From assembly GCA_028751875.1 (NCBI GenBank), contig CM054158.1, positions 5,226,828-5,290,827 on the forward strand: a stretch of DNA of 64,000 nt. The letters are read 5' to 3'. The stretch is from Rapana venosa. Taxonomy: Eukaryota; Mollusca; Gastropoda; Neogastropoda; Muricidae. Below the pieces are notes generated by a model. It did not search any database and had not been told where the DNA came from. It saw only the letters and a program-made list of their open reading frames with translations. The position numbers and the translations under genes were made by a program. Of the stretch, positions 45,000-56,012 are shown piece after piece (within the stretch, counting starts at the first letter, position 1; the number at the start of each line of letters is the position of its first letter).

Positions 45000-46370
45000 T
45001 CTTCAAACTGGTGACCCAAAAAATCCGTCAAACTATAGACCATATCAATCCTGTCTTCATTGTCTAAGCCCCTTCAAAAACATCATCCAAATCAAAGTGG
45101 ATTCCGGAAAAACCACTCTTGTCTCTCTCTGTTAACCAATCTCATAGAACAGTGGCATGAAAACATTAACAGTGATCTCTTATCTGGTGCTGTATTTGTT
45201 GATTTCACAAAGGCTTTTGACACAATTGACCATGATCTTTTGGTAAGTAAACTAGTGATATATGGTTTATCCCCAACTTCACTTCAACTTATATATCATT
45301 TCTTGAAAAAAGGATAGCTCTACTGCGCAGAGCCGAGGACCGAGATGGATGGAGGAGGTTTACCACGGCATCGTCTTTCGTGTCTCCCCCACGACCGCCA
45401 AGGTCACGGGTCTGATGATGATGATGATGCAATGTCTTCTTTCATGCCTATAACATATGGTGTCCCCCAGGGATCAGTTCTAGGATCCCTCTTATTTTCC
45501 ATTTATATAAATGATCTTCCACTAAATGTTTCATCTTCTTGTGAACTGTTTGCCGATGACATGACAAATCATACTAAGGGTAGTAATGCAAGTATAATAT
45601 GCAATGTCTTACAGAAAGCTATAGATAAACTTATCTCTTTGGCTGTTCTTAATCACACGGCTCTTCATCCTGATAAATCTAAGTTTATGATAGTAACAAC
45701 AAGGCAGAATAGATAAAATATTAAATTAATGTCAAGAAGTTTAAAAGTTTATGATAAGGTATTGGAAGAGGTAGATTCTCACAAGTTACTTGGCTTAAAT
45801 GTAGACAACAATCTCTCCTGATCAAATCACATTTCAAAACTATCAAAGAAGTTATCTCAAAAGATATTCCAGCTAAACAGAATAAAGCATTTTCTTGATG
45901 AACATAGTCAGAAGTTATTTTCTACGCTTACATACAGCCAGATATTGATTATGCGTCAACTTGTTGGGACTCAGCAAGTAAAAACTGCTTAAAACGACTT
46001 GAGAGCTTATACAGACGTTCTGTGAAAGTGATACTCCTCAAACCTTCCTTGCAAACTGAAGATTACAAGAAATTAAATATTTTCCCGTTTAACCTAAAAT
46101 GCCATTCTCATACAGGTATTTTCATGTACAAAATTATGAACAATCTAGCACCACCCTACCTCAATGAAAAATTTTGGGTCAAGACTTCTCGAGGTAAACG
46201 TGTTTTATTTCTTCCCCACCCAATAATTGACCTTTTCATGTCATCTTTGGTATACTCAGGTGGTAAAGTATGGAATGAGATCCCTGATAATCTCAAGCAA
46301 AAAATTAGTCTGACATCATTTAAGAAAAGTTACCACAGACATCTATTCAAAACATTTGATTGAAATTATA
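45000..46370 (+). mobile_element. CR1/Rex1-like LINE, RT to C-terminus, interrupted
   Basis: 5'-truncated ORF2. Segments in order: SNYRP (45035), QSGFRKNHSCLSLLTNLI (45090), motif A FVDFTKAFDTIDHDLL (45195-45245), motif B GVPQGSVLGSLLFSIYINDL (45457-45520) and motif C LFADDM (45546-45563). The C-terminal parts are DIDYASTCWDSA (45940), LYRRSVKVIL (46005), YKIMNNLAPPYL (46130), and GGKVWNEIPDNLK plus SFKKSYHRHLF (46262-46350). The core FADDM keeps both Asp residues. A 110-bp foreign piece sits at 45316-45432, and further frameshifts occur near 45060, 45780 and 45920. Not active. Confidence 0.88.
45316..45432 (+). mobile_element. Very short RTE-type LINE 3' end inserted in the CR1-like RT
   Basis: A 28-codon frame starting at about GAGGACCGAGATGGATGG reads EDRDGWRRFTTASSFVSPPR and ends shortly after in a stop that begins a (TGA)n tail. 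This is the usual ending of RTE-type ORF2 proteins with a (TGA/ATG)n tail. It splits the host LINE between RT motifs A and B. A second copy of this ending, degraded, is at 50413-50560. Confidence 0.7.
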
Positions 46371-46555
46371 TTTTTGTCTATGGAATTTGATTTGTTGCAT
46401 TCCATATTATGCAAGTCATGTTGAATGTCATTTCAATCTCAACTCCTCCTTGTCTGTTGTCTGTCTTACTCTCTCTCTCACTCTCTCTCTCTTCTGTTTG
46501 ACTGCTCTCTCCTATTTGAATTTTTTTATGTATATGTTTTATGTATGTGTATGTA

Positions 46556-46850
46556 GGGGACGGGATAGCTCAGTGGTGAGCACTCGCTTTCCCCCAGCCA
46601 AGATAAGCAGCGTTGAGCGTGGTTACCAATTGGATGGGTGACCGTTTTCGCGCCTTGGCTTCAGTACAGTTCCCCCAGTTCACCCAGCTGTAAATGGGTA
46701 CCTGCCCTCTTTAGGGTCGGGGAAGGTAAAGCAGCAAGGGGGAGGAGATGGGCGCCGCCCTCAATACGCTGGCCCTAGAGAAGTGAGGTCTCTGACGCCT
46801 CGCTCCCCTACGACCTTAATATAGGTTATGGGACACCTTTACTTTTACTT
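46556..46850 (+). mobile_element. tRNA/5S composite SINE, copy 2
   Basis: GGGGACGGGATAGCTCAGTG head. A CCAGCCAAGATAAGCAGCGT / GGTTACCAATTGGATGGGTG / ACCG stretch (46595-46644) preserves both the 5S A-box/intermediate-element region and the C box (GGATGGGTGACCG). The body is closely similar to copy 1, with a (TTTAC)n-like tail. Confidence 0.88.
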
Positions 46851-47235
46851 ATGTGGGTGTATGTGCATATGTAAACATAATTATGTGTATTATTTGTATG
46901 AAAAATTGATGGTGAGAGATGGTATGGGGAGATGCAGAGATTTGATGAGGGTAGTTTGAAATGGATGTCAGTGTGCTTAATCGGAATTTCAGGTTTTTTT
47001 TTTTAGTGTTATTGTTTGTTTGTTTGTTTGTTGTTTGTCTGTTTGTGTGTCTTTTTTATTACTTGAAATTTGTTATGCAATTATTTACATTTGAGATGTT
47101 TTGGGCTTTTTTCCTTTTCGTTTTTCTTTGGGAGAAAGGGAATGGGTGGGTGGGGCTGAGGGCATGGTTTAAAGAAACTGTTAGCTTATTCATTTACCCT
47201 CAATAAAAATTTTCGTATTGGTATTCGTATTCTCT
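46851..47235. other. T-rich unannotated DNA
   Basis: Mixed T-rich sequence ending in AATAAAA and TATTGGTATTCGTATTC, possibly another retroposon tail. No coding motif. Confidence 0.4.
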
Positions 47236-47490
47236 CTATGTCAATAAACTATTCTCTCTCTCAACTCTCTGTCTGTCTGTCGTCTGTCTGTCTGTTTGTC
47301 TCTCTCTCTCTCTTCTCTCTCACCTCTCTCTCTCTCTCTCTCTCTATCTCTATCTCTCTCTCTGTCAATAAACTATTCCTCTCTCTTTGTCTCTGTCTCT
47401 GCTCTCTCTCTCTCTCTCTCTCTCTCTTATAATATATATTATATACATCATTCTCTCTCTCTCTCTCCCTCTCTCTCTCTCTCTCTCCAT
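47236..47490. repeat. CT microsatellite complex
   Basis: (CT)n, (GTCT)n and a duplicated GTCAATAAACTATTC word. Confidence 0.95.
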
Positions 47491-47699
47491 AATGCGAACG
47501 TTACAGAACTTTGGTACAATCCATTGTTTTATATCTACCTGATTACACATTTTTTTGCCCATGAAAGTACGACTGTTTCCCCTGAAAGTTTTACCCAATA
47601 AAAACTACCCTTCCACACTGTCACACCTTTGTAGGCGTGTCTGTAAAAACATGCACACAACTCCATTTTATCATCTCCTTAAGAAAAGACTAGCACTTA

Positions 47700-48294
47700 G
47701 ACCACCACCACCACCACCATCAACACCACTCTCGACACCACCACTCACTCCACCTCCCAAACAAATCTGGTGTTTGCGGAAGGAATCCAAACCGCAGCAG
47801 ACCTCTCTCTCTCTCTCTCTCTCTCCTCTCTCCTCTCTCTCCCCCTTCTCTCTCTCTCCCAACGCAACAACGCAACAGGACAGAAATTTTTTGCATAAAA
47901 GAAAGCCCCTCCCTGGGGGGACCCATATACCCTAAACGGAATTTTAAGGGTGAAAGGGAAAATTTCCCCAAGGTCTGGGGCAAACCTCAAAATTAAATTT
48001 TGGCACACCTAACCCCCTTTTCCAAACATTGGTTTTTCACCCCCCCCCCTCCCACCTCCCCCCCCCCCCCCACCCCCCCCACTCCTCTCCAACCACCCAA
48101 GGACAAAAAACCCGTTTGAAATCGGAAACCGAAAAAGGGAGCCGGAAATAAATCCGGGTGGGACCCAAAAAAAAGCCCCTTTTTCTAGGGTCGGATTTCC
48201 GCCCGTTTGGGGGTTTTAAACCCCCCCCCCCCCCCCCCCCTTCACACACAACAAAAAACACAGGTCCCTATTTACCCCTTAAACAAGATGGTAA
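47700..48294. repeat. CCA/CT repeats grading into run-inflated sequence
   Basis: (CCA)n 47701-47720, (CT)n 47803-47860, then C and A runs (48040-48080, 48221-48240). No gene. Confidence 0.75.
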
Positions 48295-49230
48295 GGGGGG
48301 GTTTTTTTTGGGGGGGGGGGGGGGGGGCGGTTATCGTTGGAAGCAGACAACGGGGGTTTTTTTTTATTGGTGGGGGGGGTTTTTGGGGTTGGGGATTTTT
48401 GGGGGGTGGGGAGGGGTTTTTTTTGGGTGGTTTTGGTTGGGTTTGGTGGTTTTGGGGTTTTTGGTGGGGGTGGTTTTGGTTTGGGTGGGGGGGGGGGGTT
48501 TGTGTTTTTGGGTTTGTGGTGGTTTGGGGGTTTGGGGGTTGGGTTGGGGGTGGGGTTGGTGGGGAGGTTGGTGGTGTGGTGGTGGTTGGGGGTTGGGTGG
48601 GGTTGGGTTGGGGGTTGGTTGGTGGTGGGGTTTGGTGGGTGGGGGTGGTTGGGGTTGTGGGGGTGGTTTGGGGTTTTGGGGGGGGTGGTTGGGGTTGGTG
48701 TGTGGTTGGGGGGTTGTGGTTTGGGGTGGGTGGTGGTTTTTGGTGGTGGTTGGGGTTGTGGTGGGGGTTGGCGGGTTTTTTTGTGGTGTTGGGGTTTTTG
48801 TGGTGGTGGTGGTTGTGTGGTGGGTTGGGGTTGGGGGTGGGTTGGTGGTTGGTGGTGGTGTTGGGGGTTGTGGTGGTGGTTGGTGGTTGTGGTGGTTGGG
48901 GTGGTGGGGGTTGGTGTGGTTTGGTGGGGTTTTTTTGGGTGGGTTGAGGTTTTTGGGTGGGGGGTGGTTGGGGGTTTGGTGGTTTTGGTGGTGGTGGTGG
49001 TTGTGGTGGTGGTTGGTGGTTGGGTGGGGGTTTGGGGGTGGGGGGTTTGGTGTTGGTGGTTGGGGGGTTGGTGGTTGGGGGTTTGTGGTGGTGGTTGGTT
49101 GTTTTGGGGTGAGTGGGGTTGGTGGGGGTGTGGTGGTTGTGGTGGTGGTTTGGGGTTTGTGGGTGTTGTGGTTTGTGGTGGGGTGGTGGTTTTGTGGTGG
49201 GGGGTTGGGGGGGTTGGGGTTTGTGAATCA
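48295..49230. repeat. G/T-only tract, about 930 bp
   Basis: The plus strand consists almost entirely of G and T (GGTGGTTTTGG-type words), with a handful of A or C in the whole stretch. Long Gly/Val/Trp frames on plus and Pro/Thr/His frames on minus are composition artefacts. It is not a regular telomere repeat because word spacing is irregular. A run-length-distorted (GT)n or (GGTT)n array is likely. Confidence 0.9.
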
Positions 49231-49529
49231 AGGGACAGGAACCGGTGATTTTTTGGACACAACTGCTTGATTTTAAAGAGGGAAACTGATGGGAAAAGGG
49301 GGGGGTGGGGGATGGGGTTATATGGGGTGGTGGGGGGTGGGTAGGGTGGAGGTGGTGATGGTGGGGGGAACCTGGTTGGTTCTGAAAAAACAAGCAACCA
49401 ACCCCCAAACGGGGGTAGGGGGGGGGAGGGGGAGCGGGAAACAAAAATATTTTTTCCCAGAGTTTCGGAATATCTTTTTTCTCAAAAAGTTCGAATTTTT
49501 TATTTTATGGGCAGAGAAAACGTTCATGT

Positions 49530-49860
49530 GCTTGTCTCTTTTGTGCTCCCTGCCGTTTTTTCTCGTATGTATCTATTTTTGGGGCTCTTTGCCTGTCCTT
49601 TTTCCTGCCTGTCTTTTTCTTCTTTTTCTTTGTCTGTCGTTTTCTCTCCTGGTCTCTCCTCTGCCCCTTCTGTGTCCTTTTTCGCTCTCTGTCCGTCTTT
49701 TGTGGTCTCTCTCTCTCTCTCTGTCCTTCGACTCCCTTCTCCGTCTCTGTCGTCTTTTGCCTTCTGTTCTACCTCTCCCCCTCTCTCCTCTTCTTCATAC
49801 ATTTTTCTCCCCCCCCCTTTCCCTCACCCATCCCCTCACCCCCCCCCCATCCCCGACCCC
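49530..49860. repeat. Pyrimidine-rich CT/CCT stretch
   Basis: Degenerate TCTG/CTCT repeats and C runs. Overlapping frames are artefacts. Confidence 0.8.
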
Positions 49861-49984
49861 GTTAGTAATTCCCCCTTGGGGAAATTTGTAATTGTTTATC
49901 CCCGAAAGGGTATGAAGGGGGTGGCGGTGGGGGGGGGGGAGGGGGGGGGGGGAAAGAAGAGAGGGGAAAATTTTCCTTCAAATG

Positions 49985-50255
49985 ACTGAGCCAAAAGTCC
50001 AGGGGCCACATTTCCCGCCCGGAAAACATAACCGAGGCCCCCCCCCCGTGTGCGAACGCATCATACATTTTGCGCACAGTTAAATCCTGTTCCGCTTTCA
50101 AAAGGGTTACCTTTGTTCCGGTGGAACAGATGAAAAATTTACAAAACCGCATCACACCTATTTTTTTTAAATATCTGACGCTTTGATTGTTGCTTTAAAA
50201 GACTCAGCGCTTTTAAAAAAAATTCCTATTTTATTATTATTATTATTAATTTTAG
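49985..50255 (+). mobile_element. Core SINE (CGGATGAGAC-type), 5'-degraded copy
   Basis: ATAACCGAGGCCCC, GTGTGCGAACGCATCATACA, a CAGTTAAATCCTGTTCCGCT segment, GTTCCGGTGGAACAGATGAA and a shortened GACTCAGCGCTTTTAAAAAA tail with TTATTATTATTATT. Confidence 0.75.
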
Positions 50256-50412
50256 GTCCACGGGAACCCCTTCCACCACGTCAAAAAAAAAAGCTGACTT
50301 GTTCGGCCACGCCCCCCCAAAACCTGCAAAAACAGTATGCAAAAACACCCGAAGGGGGCAAAAAGGGGGGAAACAAAAACAAGTCATGGAGGGAAAACAT
50401 CAGGAATGACTA

Positions 50413-50560
50413 GGAGAAGACTCGGCAACTGCCAGAGCCGGCCCGAAAGGGATGGAGGGTTTCCACGCATCGTCTTTCATTTTCCCCCCCAACCCCAAGG
50501 GGTCCGGGGTCGATGATGTATGATGATGATGAAATTATTATTTTTATTATCATTATTATA
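50413..50560 (+). mobile_element. RTE-type LINE 3' end, degraded copy
   Basis: GGGATGGAGGGTTTCCACGC and ATCGTCTTTCATTTTCCCCC followed by CCAAGGGGTCCGGGGTCGAT and a (GAT)n tail parallel 45316-45432, with an extra 30-40 bp on the 5' side (GGAGAAGACTCGGCAACTGC). Confidence 0.65.
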
Positions 50561-50639
50561 CAGTCCCTGCTTTCAAAAGGGACAACAATCCCCGGGTTCA
50601 ACCCTTTGGGAGGAAAGAGAAAACCGGGGTCGCGTAGCA

Positions 50640-51125
50640 ACACATAGAACTCTTCTTTTCCCCTTCCGGGAGAACACCATTGTTCGGTAGAAGGGATACA
50701 AAATTAAGGGGAAAAAAACTCCCTGTATTGTGTGGGTTTTGGGAACATCAACCCTAAATCGAATGGCTACCTCTGGTTGTGTGTGTTGGGGGGGGGGGGG
50801 GAGGGAGGGACATACCAAAGCATCCCCATTGGGAAACCCCTCGGGGCCCTATGGGGAACGGAACGCCGCCCCTCCACCCCACCCCCCCAAACCCCCCCCC
50901 CCCCCTCCCACCCACCCCCCAAACAAAAAAAAAACAAAAACAACAACATTCGCTTTCATGAAATTTTTCAAACTTAACGACATTTACAGAGGAAATGGAA
51001 TGCAGATTACTCCCAATTGTGCTTTGAGTATTTTCAGCATGCTAGTTTGCGACTTTTTCAACCTTTTTAGGATTACTTTTATCCGTCAGGTTAATGTTTC
51101 TTTTTTTTGTAAAAACGATCTTTTT
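50640..51125 (+). repeat. 1.1-kb duplication, copy A, left part
   Basis: GTGTGG plus GGGAACATCAACCC, a long G run, CAAAGCATCCC, a C-rich stretch, AACAAAAACAACAAC and GGATTACTTTTATCCGTCA occur in the same order at 53140-53660. Confidence 0.7.
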
Positions 51126-52284
51126 TTTACCCCCGTTTTGTTTTTTTTAGGCATACTTTGGAATTTCGTGTTCAAAAGGGTTTGACACTTCTGTTAAAGG
51201 GCAAAAATAACTTTACACAGCGGAAAAGGGGCAAAAAAAAAGTAATTTTCCCCTAACAGGGGAAAAAAACGTCGTGTAGTTTCAGCTGTCGTCATTAAAA
51301 AAAAAGGATTTGGCCTAGTTTTAATTTTTTGACGTTTGAAGGGGGGGACTCAGAATGACGTGTGATAAAAAATCTTTTTTTTGGTCAATTTGTTTTACTT
51401 TTTAAAAATTTTTTTTCGCATGAAATATCATCAACAAATTTGAGCTTCCCCCGAATAATCTACATAATATACTGTCTTTGGGGGCAGCTTCAGGAAAAAT
51501 TCATTAGTATTTTCGGGAAAAGGGGGGATATAAAATGCATTTTGGTACATAAGAATTTTTTCCCCCCATATAGGGTCATGCACGGGCTTTAAGAGTTTAA
51601 CGGTGCCTAGAACACTGACGAATTCCTCAGCGTTTTGAAACAAAAAAGCGTGCCTGAACCCGAATGTTTTGGGAAATAAATGTTCTCAAATCATTGTTTA
51701 AAAAACCACAAAAAAAAATCATATTTTTTTGCATCAAGCTGATGTCTGAACACAATTTCACAATGAAAAACTTTTTACCCCAGTGTTGAGCTGGGCGGGG
51801 AATTTCCTGCTTTTTTGATTTTCTTGGGAAAACTTTGGCAACAACAAAAATAAACGCCCCAAAACACTGTAACAAAACGCGCCATCAGGGCCGGCTGCCA
51901 TCGTTAAACCACTTACGTATCACCTGTATTGAAGTGTATGGAAATATGCCATACAACGTTTCTTTGATAATCTATTGCCTAAAGGGTTCAGTTCGACCAA
52001 CCACTGTTCCTTTTTCACCACCATACACTTCCCTTTAAAAAAAAAATGTTAAAAAAATTTGGAGACACGTTCAAAAACATTGAATCCCCCAAAGTCCAAT
52101 GGGGCCCCTTTCGGGTGGCAAAAGGGTCGCATACGCAAAATCTTGCTTTGGAGAACCTTGGACCTACAAGGAACACAAAAAAAAAGAAAAAAAAAACAAT
52201 GAGCAAAACAGACCCCATGACAAAACAAAACCAACTTTAAACGAAAAAAAAAAAAAGAAATTTTTTTTTTTCCCATCACCTCCA
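51126..52284. other. Intervening DNA absent from the other duplication copy
   Basis: AT-rich, low-quality sequence between the two halves of copy A. No coding motif was recognised. Confidence 0.4.
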
Positions 52285-52645
52285 AAACGGAAGGGCGTGG
52301 GAATGTTAAACGTTGCCTGCCAACAATTAAACCGTGAGGTTTTTGGTTCGTTCCCCCCCCTTTCTTTCCCTTTGAAAAAAAAAATCGAACTGAAGTCAAA
52401 GCCTTCGGAAACTATAAACCGGGCCCCGTTGGGGAACCATGCAAACTCTTGCCACACGTTAAATCCGTTTCCCCTGTTCGAAAGACTAGCATGTGTGCCG
52501 GGGGGAACGATGACAAAATTTTATTAAAAAAAACGCTAACATGCATAAATTTAAAAACGCTTTGTTTTAGCTTTACGAGATTCAGCGCTATATAAATTCC
52601 AACATTATTTTATTTTTTTTATCTTTCTTCAATAATAAAATTTTT
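52285..52645 (+). mobile_element. Core SINE (CGGATGAGAC-type), nearly full length
   Basis: A tRNA-like head with a GAGGTTTTTGGTTCGTTCCC B-box-like word, then TCGAACTGAAGTCAAAGCCT, a CGGAAACTATAAACCGGGCC core, CCACACGTTAAATCC, a GGGGGGAACGATGACAAAAT word, and the tail GAGATTCAGCGCTATATAAA with a TTATTTTATT end. Confidence 0.8.
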
Positions 52646-53030
52646 TTTAAACGTTTAAGCCAAACTTTGCAACCTGACTGGGGTTTTCAAACCCCCTTAA
52701 AAGCAAAGGGCCCTTTCGTCTAAAAGTTATTTTAAACCAAAAACCCCTGTACTTAACTAAATTCAAAACCCCTCCGAAAAGAGGGCCTGACCGAACAAAA
52801 ATTTTTTGTCCTTTAATTTTTTACATAATTTCCAGCCTGTCACTGCCGGGCGACATTTAAATTAGCCGTTTCTACAAGCGGCAATGGTCCCCCAAACCTT
52901 CCAAGGGTTTTGCCCGGCCTCCGAAAAGAAAAAAAAAGCACTAAAAAAATTTTTGCAGTTCCTTTAAATTGGTTTTATCGTGAAGAAAATTTTAGTGCAA
53001 GCGTTTTATTTTCTTGCAAGATACAGCTTA
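52620..53030 (+). repeat. 1.1-kb duplication, copy A, right part
   Basis: TTTCTTCAATAATAAAATTT, CTGGGGTTTTCAAACCC, AAAGGGCC.TTCGTCTAAA and GTGCCGGGC-like text match 53660-54260 in order. Confidence 0.7.
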
Positions 53031-53139
53031 ATTAATTCCCTTTTATTATTATTATTTTTATTATTTTTATCATTTTTTACGTACGCTGCTTTTAGGGGAG
53101 AACAAACGCGTGACATGTCCTTAAGAAAAAGAAAAACCC

Positions 53140-54265
53140 AGGTCGCTGGCGAACACATGCGAACATTTTCTTTCCCCCTTTTGGGGAAAGGCCATTGGTG
53201 TGAAGAACGGATGACAAAAAGAGGGAAAAAAAAGCTCCCTGACTTTGGTGTGTGTTGAACATCAACCCCCAAACGGAAATTTTACCTATTTTGGGTTTGG
53301 GGGGGGGGGGGGTGCGGGGGGGGGGGGTGACAACAAAGCATCCCATTTGGGAAAACCCCGGAAAAATCTAGTCAAAGGAACGGAACACCAAACCCCCACC
53401 CTCCTCCCCACCTCCCCCCCAAACCCCCCCCCCCCCCCCACCCACCCCCCCAAACAAAACAAAAACAAAAACAACAACAACTTCCTCTTTCAGACAATTT
53501 TAAACTTATACTGACTTCACAAAGGGCAGATGGGGAAAGCCCTTACGATCCCAAAGTTTACGGAATTTTTTGTGCTGTGGTTTTTCACATGCATTTGTCT
53601 ACTTATTTAAAACCCTTTTTTGGATTACTTTTTATCCCGTCATTTATGTTTTTTCTTTTTTAAATTTCTTCAATAATATATTTTTTTAATCGTTTAACCA
53701 AATTTCCCCCGTACTGGATTTTCAACTAAACCCTTTAAAACAAAGGGCCAAGTCGTCTATAAATTTTTTTTAAACCAACCTCTTACATTAACTAAAAATT
53801 TTCAAAGGGGTCTTAAAAAGCTAAAAACCCAAAACCGAATAGGGCTGGTACAACAAAATGTCCTTGAAAACTTACATAGTTTCCATGCCCTTTAGTGCCG
53901 GGCAGACATTTAAAATAATAAGAAGTTGGGGAAATTTTTAAACCAATCTTGTAAAGCAACAAATCAAAACGCTCGATTTTTTTCATACCGCTTTAAGTCA
54001 CGGCAATTTCTCCCGGAAATTGGGTGCTTTCCCCCGGGGGGAGAGGAGAACGCTCCCACTTAACGCGCCCACCCACCCTTTTTTTTTTTTCTTTTCCACC
54101 ACAACCCAATTTTTCCCCTTTTCCCGGGGCTTTGCCCCTTCTAAAAAGAAAAAAAAAAAAAAAGGGATTTCCCAAAAAATTTTTGCATTTCCTCTGGAAA
54201 TTTTTTGATACTGTTTAAAAATAGTTGAGGGAGCGCTTTGTTTGCTGTCAAATACAGGTTTTATA
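53140..54265 (+). repeat. 1.1-kb duplication, copy B (uninterrupted)
   Basis: Holds contiguously the sequences that are split into 50640-51125 and 52620-53030 in copy A. Confidence 0.7.
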
Positions 54266-54840
54266 AAAATTTCCCTTTTTATTTTATTATTTTATTATTT
54301 TTATTTTTTAAAGAAAAAGGTGCATCCAAAAAGGGTTTTGGGGGATTCCTCTTCAAAAAGATAGGGAAACATTGAAAAAATTTGACATTTTTCCTCTTGG
54401 GTTTTTTTTTTTAAACCCCTGCTAACCCCGAGGAGGGGTTACCATTGTCAGATTTACATATGCCAGCGTTTTTGCCCTCCAAAAGGGAGCCAAAACAACT
54501 TCCCGGGGTACCTTTCTTTAAAAAACCGGTAGGGCTTCAAAAAGCTTTTATTTCTTCTTTTTGGTTCTTTCGAAATACCGACACACTGGGAATACCCAGA
54601 GTTTTAGAGAAAACACCGTAGCCTAATTCCTATACAAATCACTGGCCAAGAGCCGGTTGATGTAAAAAAATATAAAAAGTAGCCAAATTGCGCCTCATAC
54701 CCAAACTGCCTTTAGGTTTCCCAAACCCCTAGTGAGATTTTTGTCAAAGATTTTTCCAGCACTTCACCCCATTACTTCAGGGGTCATTCACGGGTTGCCA
54801 ATTCAGCCTGAGGGTTACCAACCACAAACACCCTTTTCCC
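54266..54840. other. Unidentified low-quality DNA
   Basis: No exon, TE motif or tandem structure could be supported. Confidence 0.4.
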
Positions 54841-55255
54841 CCCTAAACATCACATCGTCTCATACACACATCACCCCCAAAACCCCTTTGATTCAAATAT
54901 CCCAAAGATGGGACCCCCTAACACCCTTTTGCACATACCACCACCTCCACCACGCACACATGCCTACTTACACACATACACACCCACCACATACCTACCC
55001 ACACACCAAATACACAAAATCGCACACACACCACACACACACCACACACACACCCGGGACACCACACATGGAGACAAAATTTTTCAAACTTTTGGGTTTC
55101 GAAGGGGAAAATTTCAAAACGCATGCACAGGGACTGGAAAAAGCACATATGCTTTTTCCATTGCCCCTAAATAATAAAAAAAAATAAACACCACCACACA
55201 AACACACCACACACACAACACACACACCCACACCACACCACACACGTTTCGTCCC
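54841..55255. repeat. CA-rich tracts
   Basis: Interrupted (CA)n at 54860-55070 and 55190-55248, separated by about 110 bp of mixed sequence. Confidence 0.85.
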
Positions 55256-55408
55256 ATTTTTTGAAATGAAAACGCCCCCTTCTGGTGCCATTGGGACAAT
55301 TTCCCCGATGTATCCAACCCCCAAACACCTCCACTCCCCTTAATCACCCTATCACCCACCCCCACACACGAACAACTACACTGAAATAAAAGGGTGGTTT
55401 GTGTGAGG

Positions 55409-55480
55409 GCAAGTCAAGTCAAGTCAAATCAAAACACTTTAAACACCCAAGGGGAAATTACAATATTGACAGGCACTTTA
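55409..55480 (-). repeat. 3' tail of (TTGAC)n-ended element
   Basis: GCAAGTCAAGTCAAGTCAAA followed by ACACTTTAAACACCCAAGGG. The reverse complement resembles 5415-5481. Confidence 0.6.
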
Positions 55481-55564
55481 TACAAATAATCCGAAAGCCA
55501 AAAGTTCTCGTTTTTAAAATTTGGTTAAAAATTCCCAAAAAAACTCAAATAAAAATGTCACGAA

Positions 55565-56012
55565 CACACCACACACACCACACACACAAAACACACACAC
55601 CACACACACACACACCCCCCACAAATATATAATTAAAAACCACACACACAACACACCCACACACACACACAACCACACACCCAAAACAACGTAACACAAT
55701 TTTTAAAAAAAAATGTTATAGGGAAAACCCTTGACTAAAAGACAATAAACTTTTTATTTAAAACGCTCACATATCAACACACACATACGCACGTGTGTGC
55801 GTGCGCGAATACACCCCCGCACACCATGCACATACCCGATTTATGAATACTTTTTTAAAACCTTGACAAGAAGACAGGATTTTTTCAACCACACACACAA
55901 ACACACAAACACACACATACACACCAAACACGCGCGCGCCCACGCACGCACCCACACCACCACACACACAAAAAACCCCCACACACCACACCAACCAACA
56001 CACACAATGTAT
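55565..56012. repeat. CA tracts and ACC-TTGACTA satellite
   Basis: (CA)n 55565-55682, two satellite units 55710-55880 resembling 30950-31145 (AACCCTTGACTAAAAGACAA and AAACCTTGACAAGAAGACAG), then (CA)n 55890-56010. Confidence 0.8.

Noticed and set aside
48158..49444. Long ORFs of 300-390 codons on both strands (Gly/Val/Trp or Pro/Thr/His rich)
   Set aside because: They arise because a G/T-only strand has no in-frame stop on its A/C complement and few on itself. There is no codon structure or domain.
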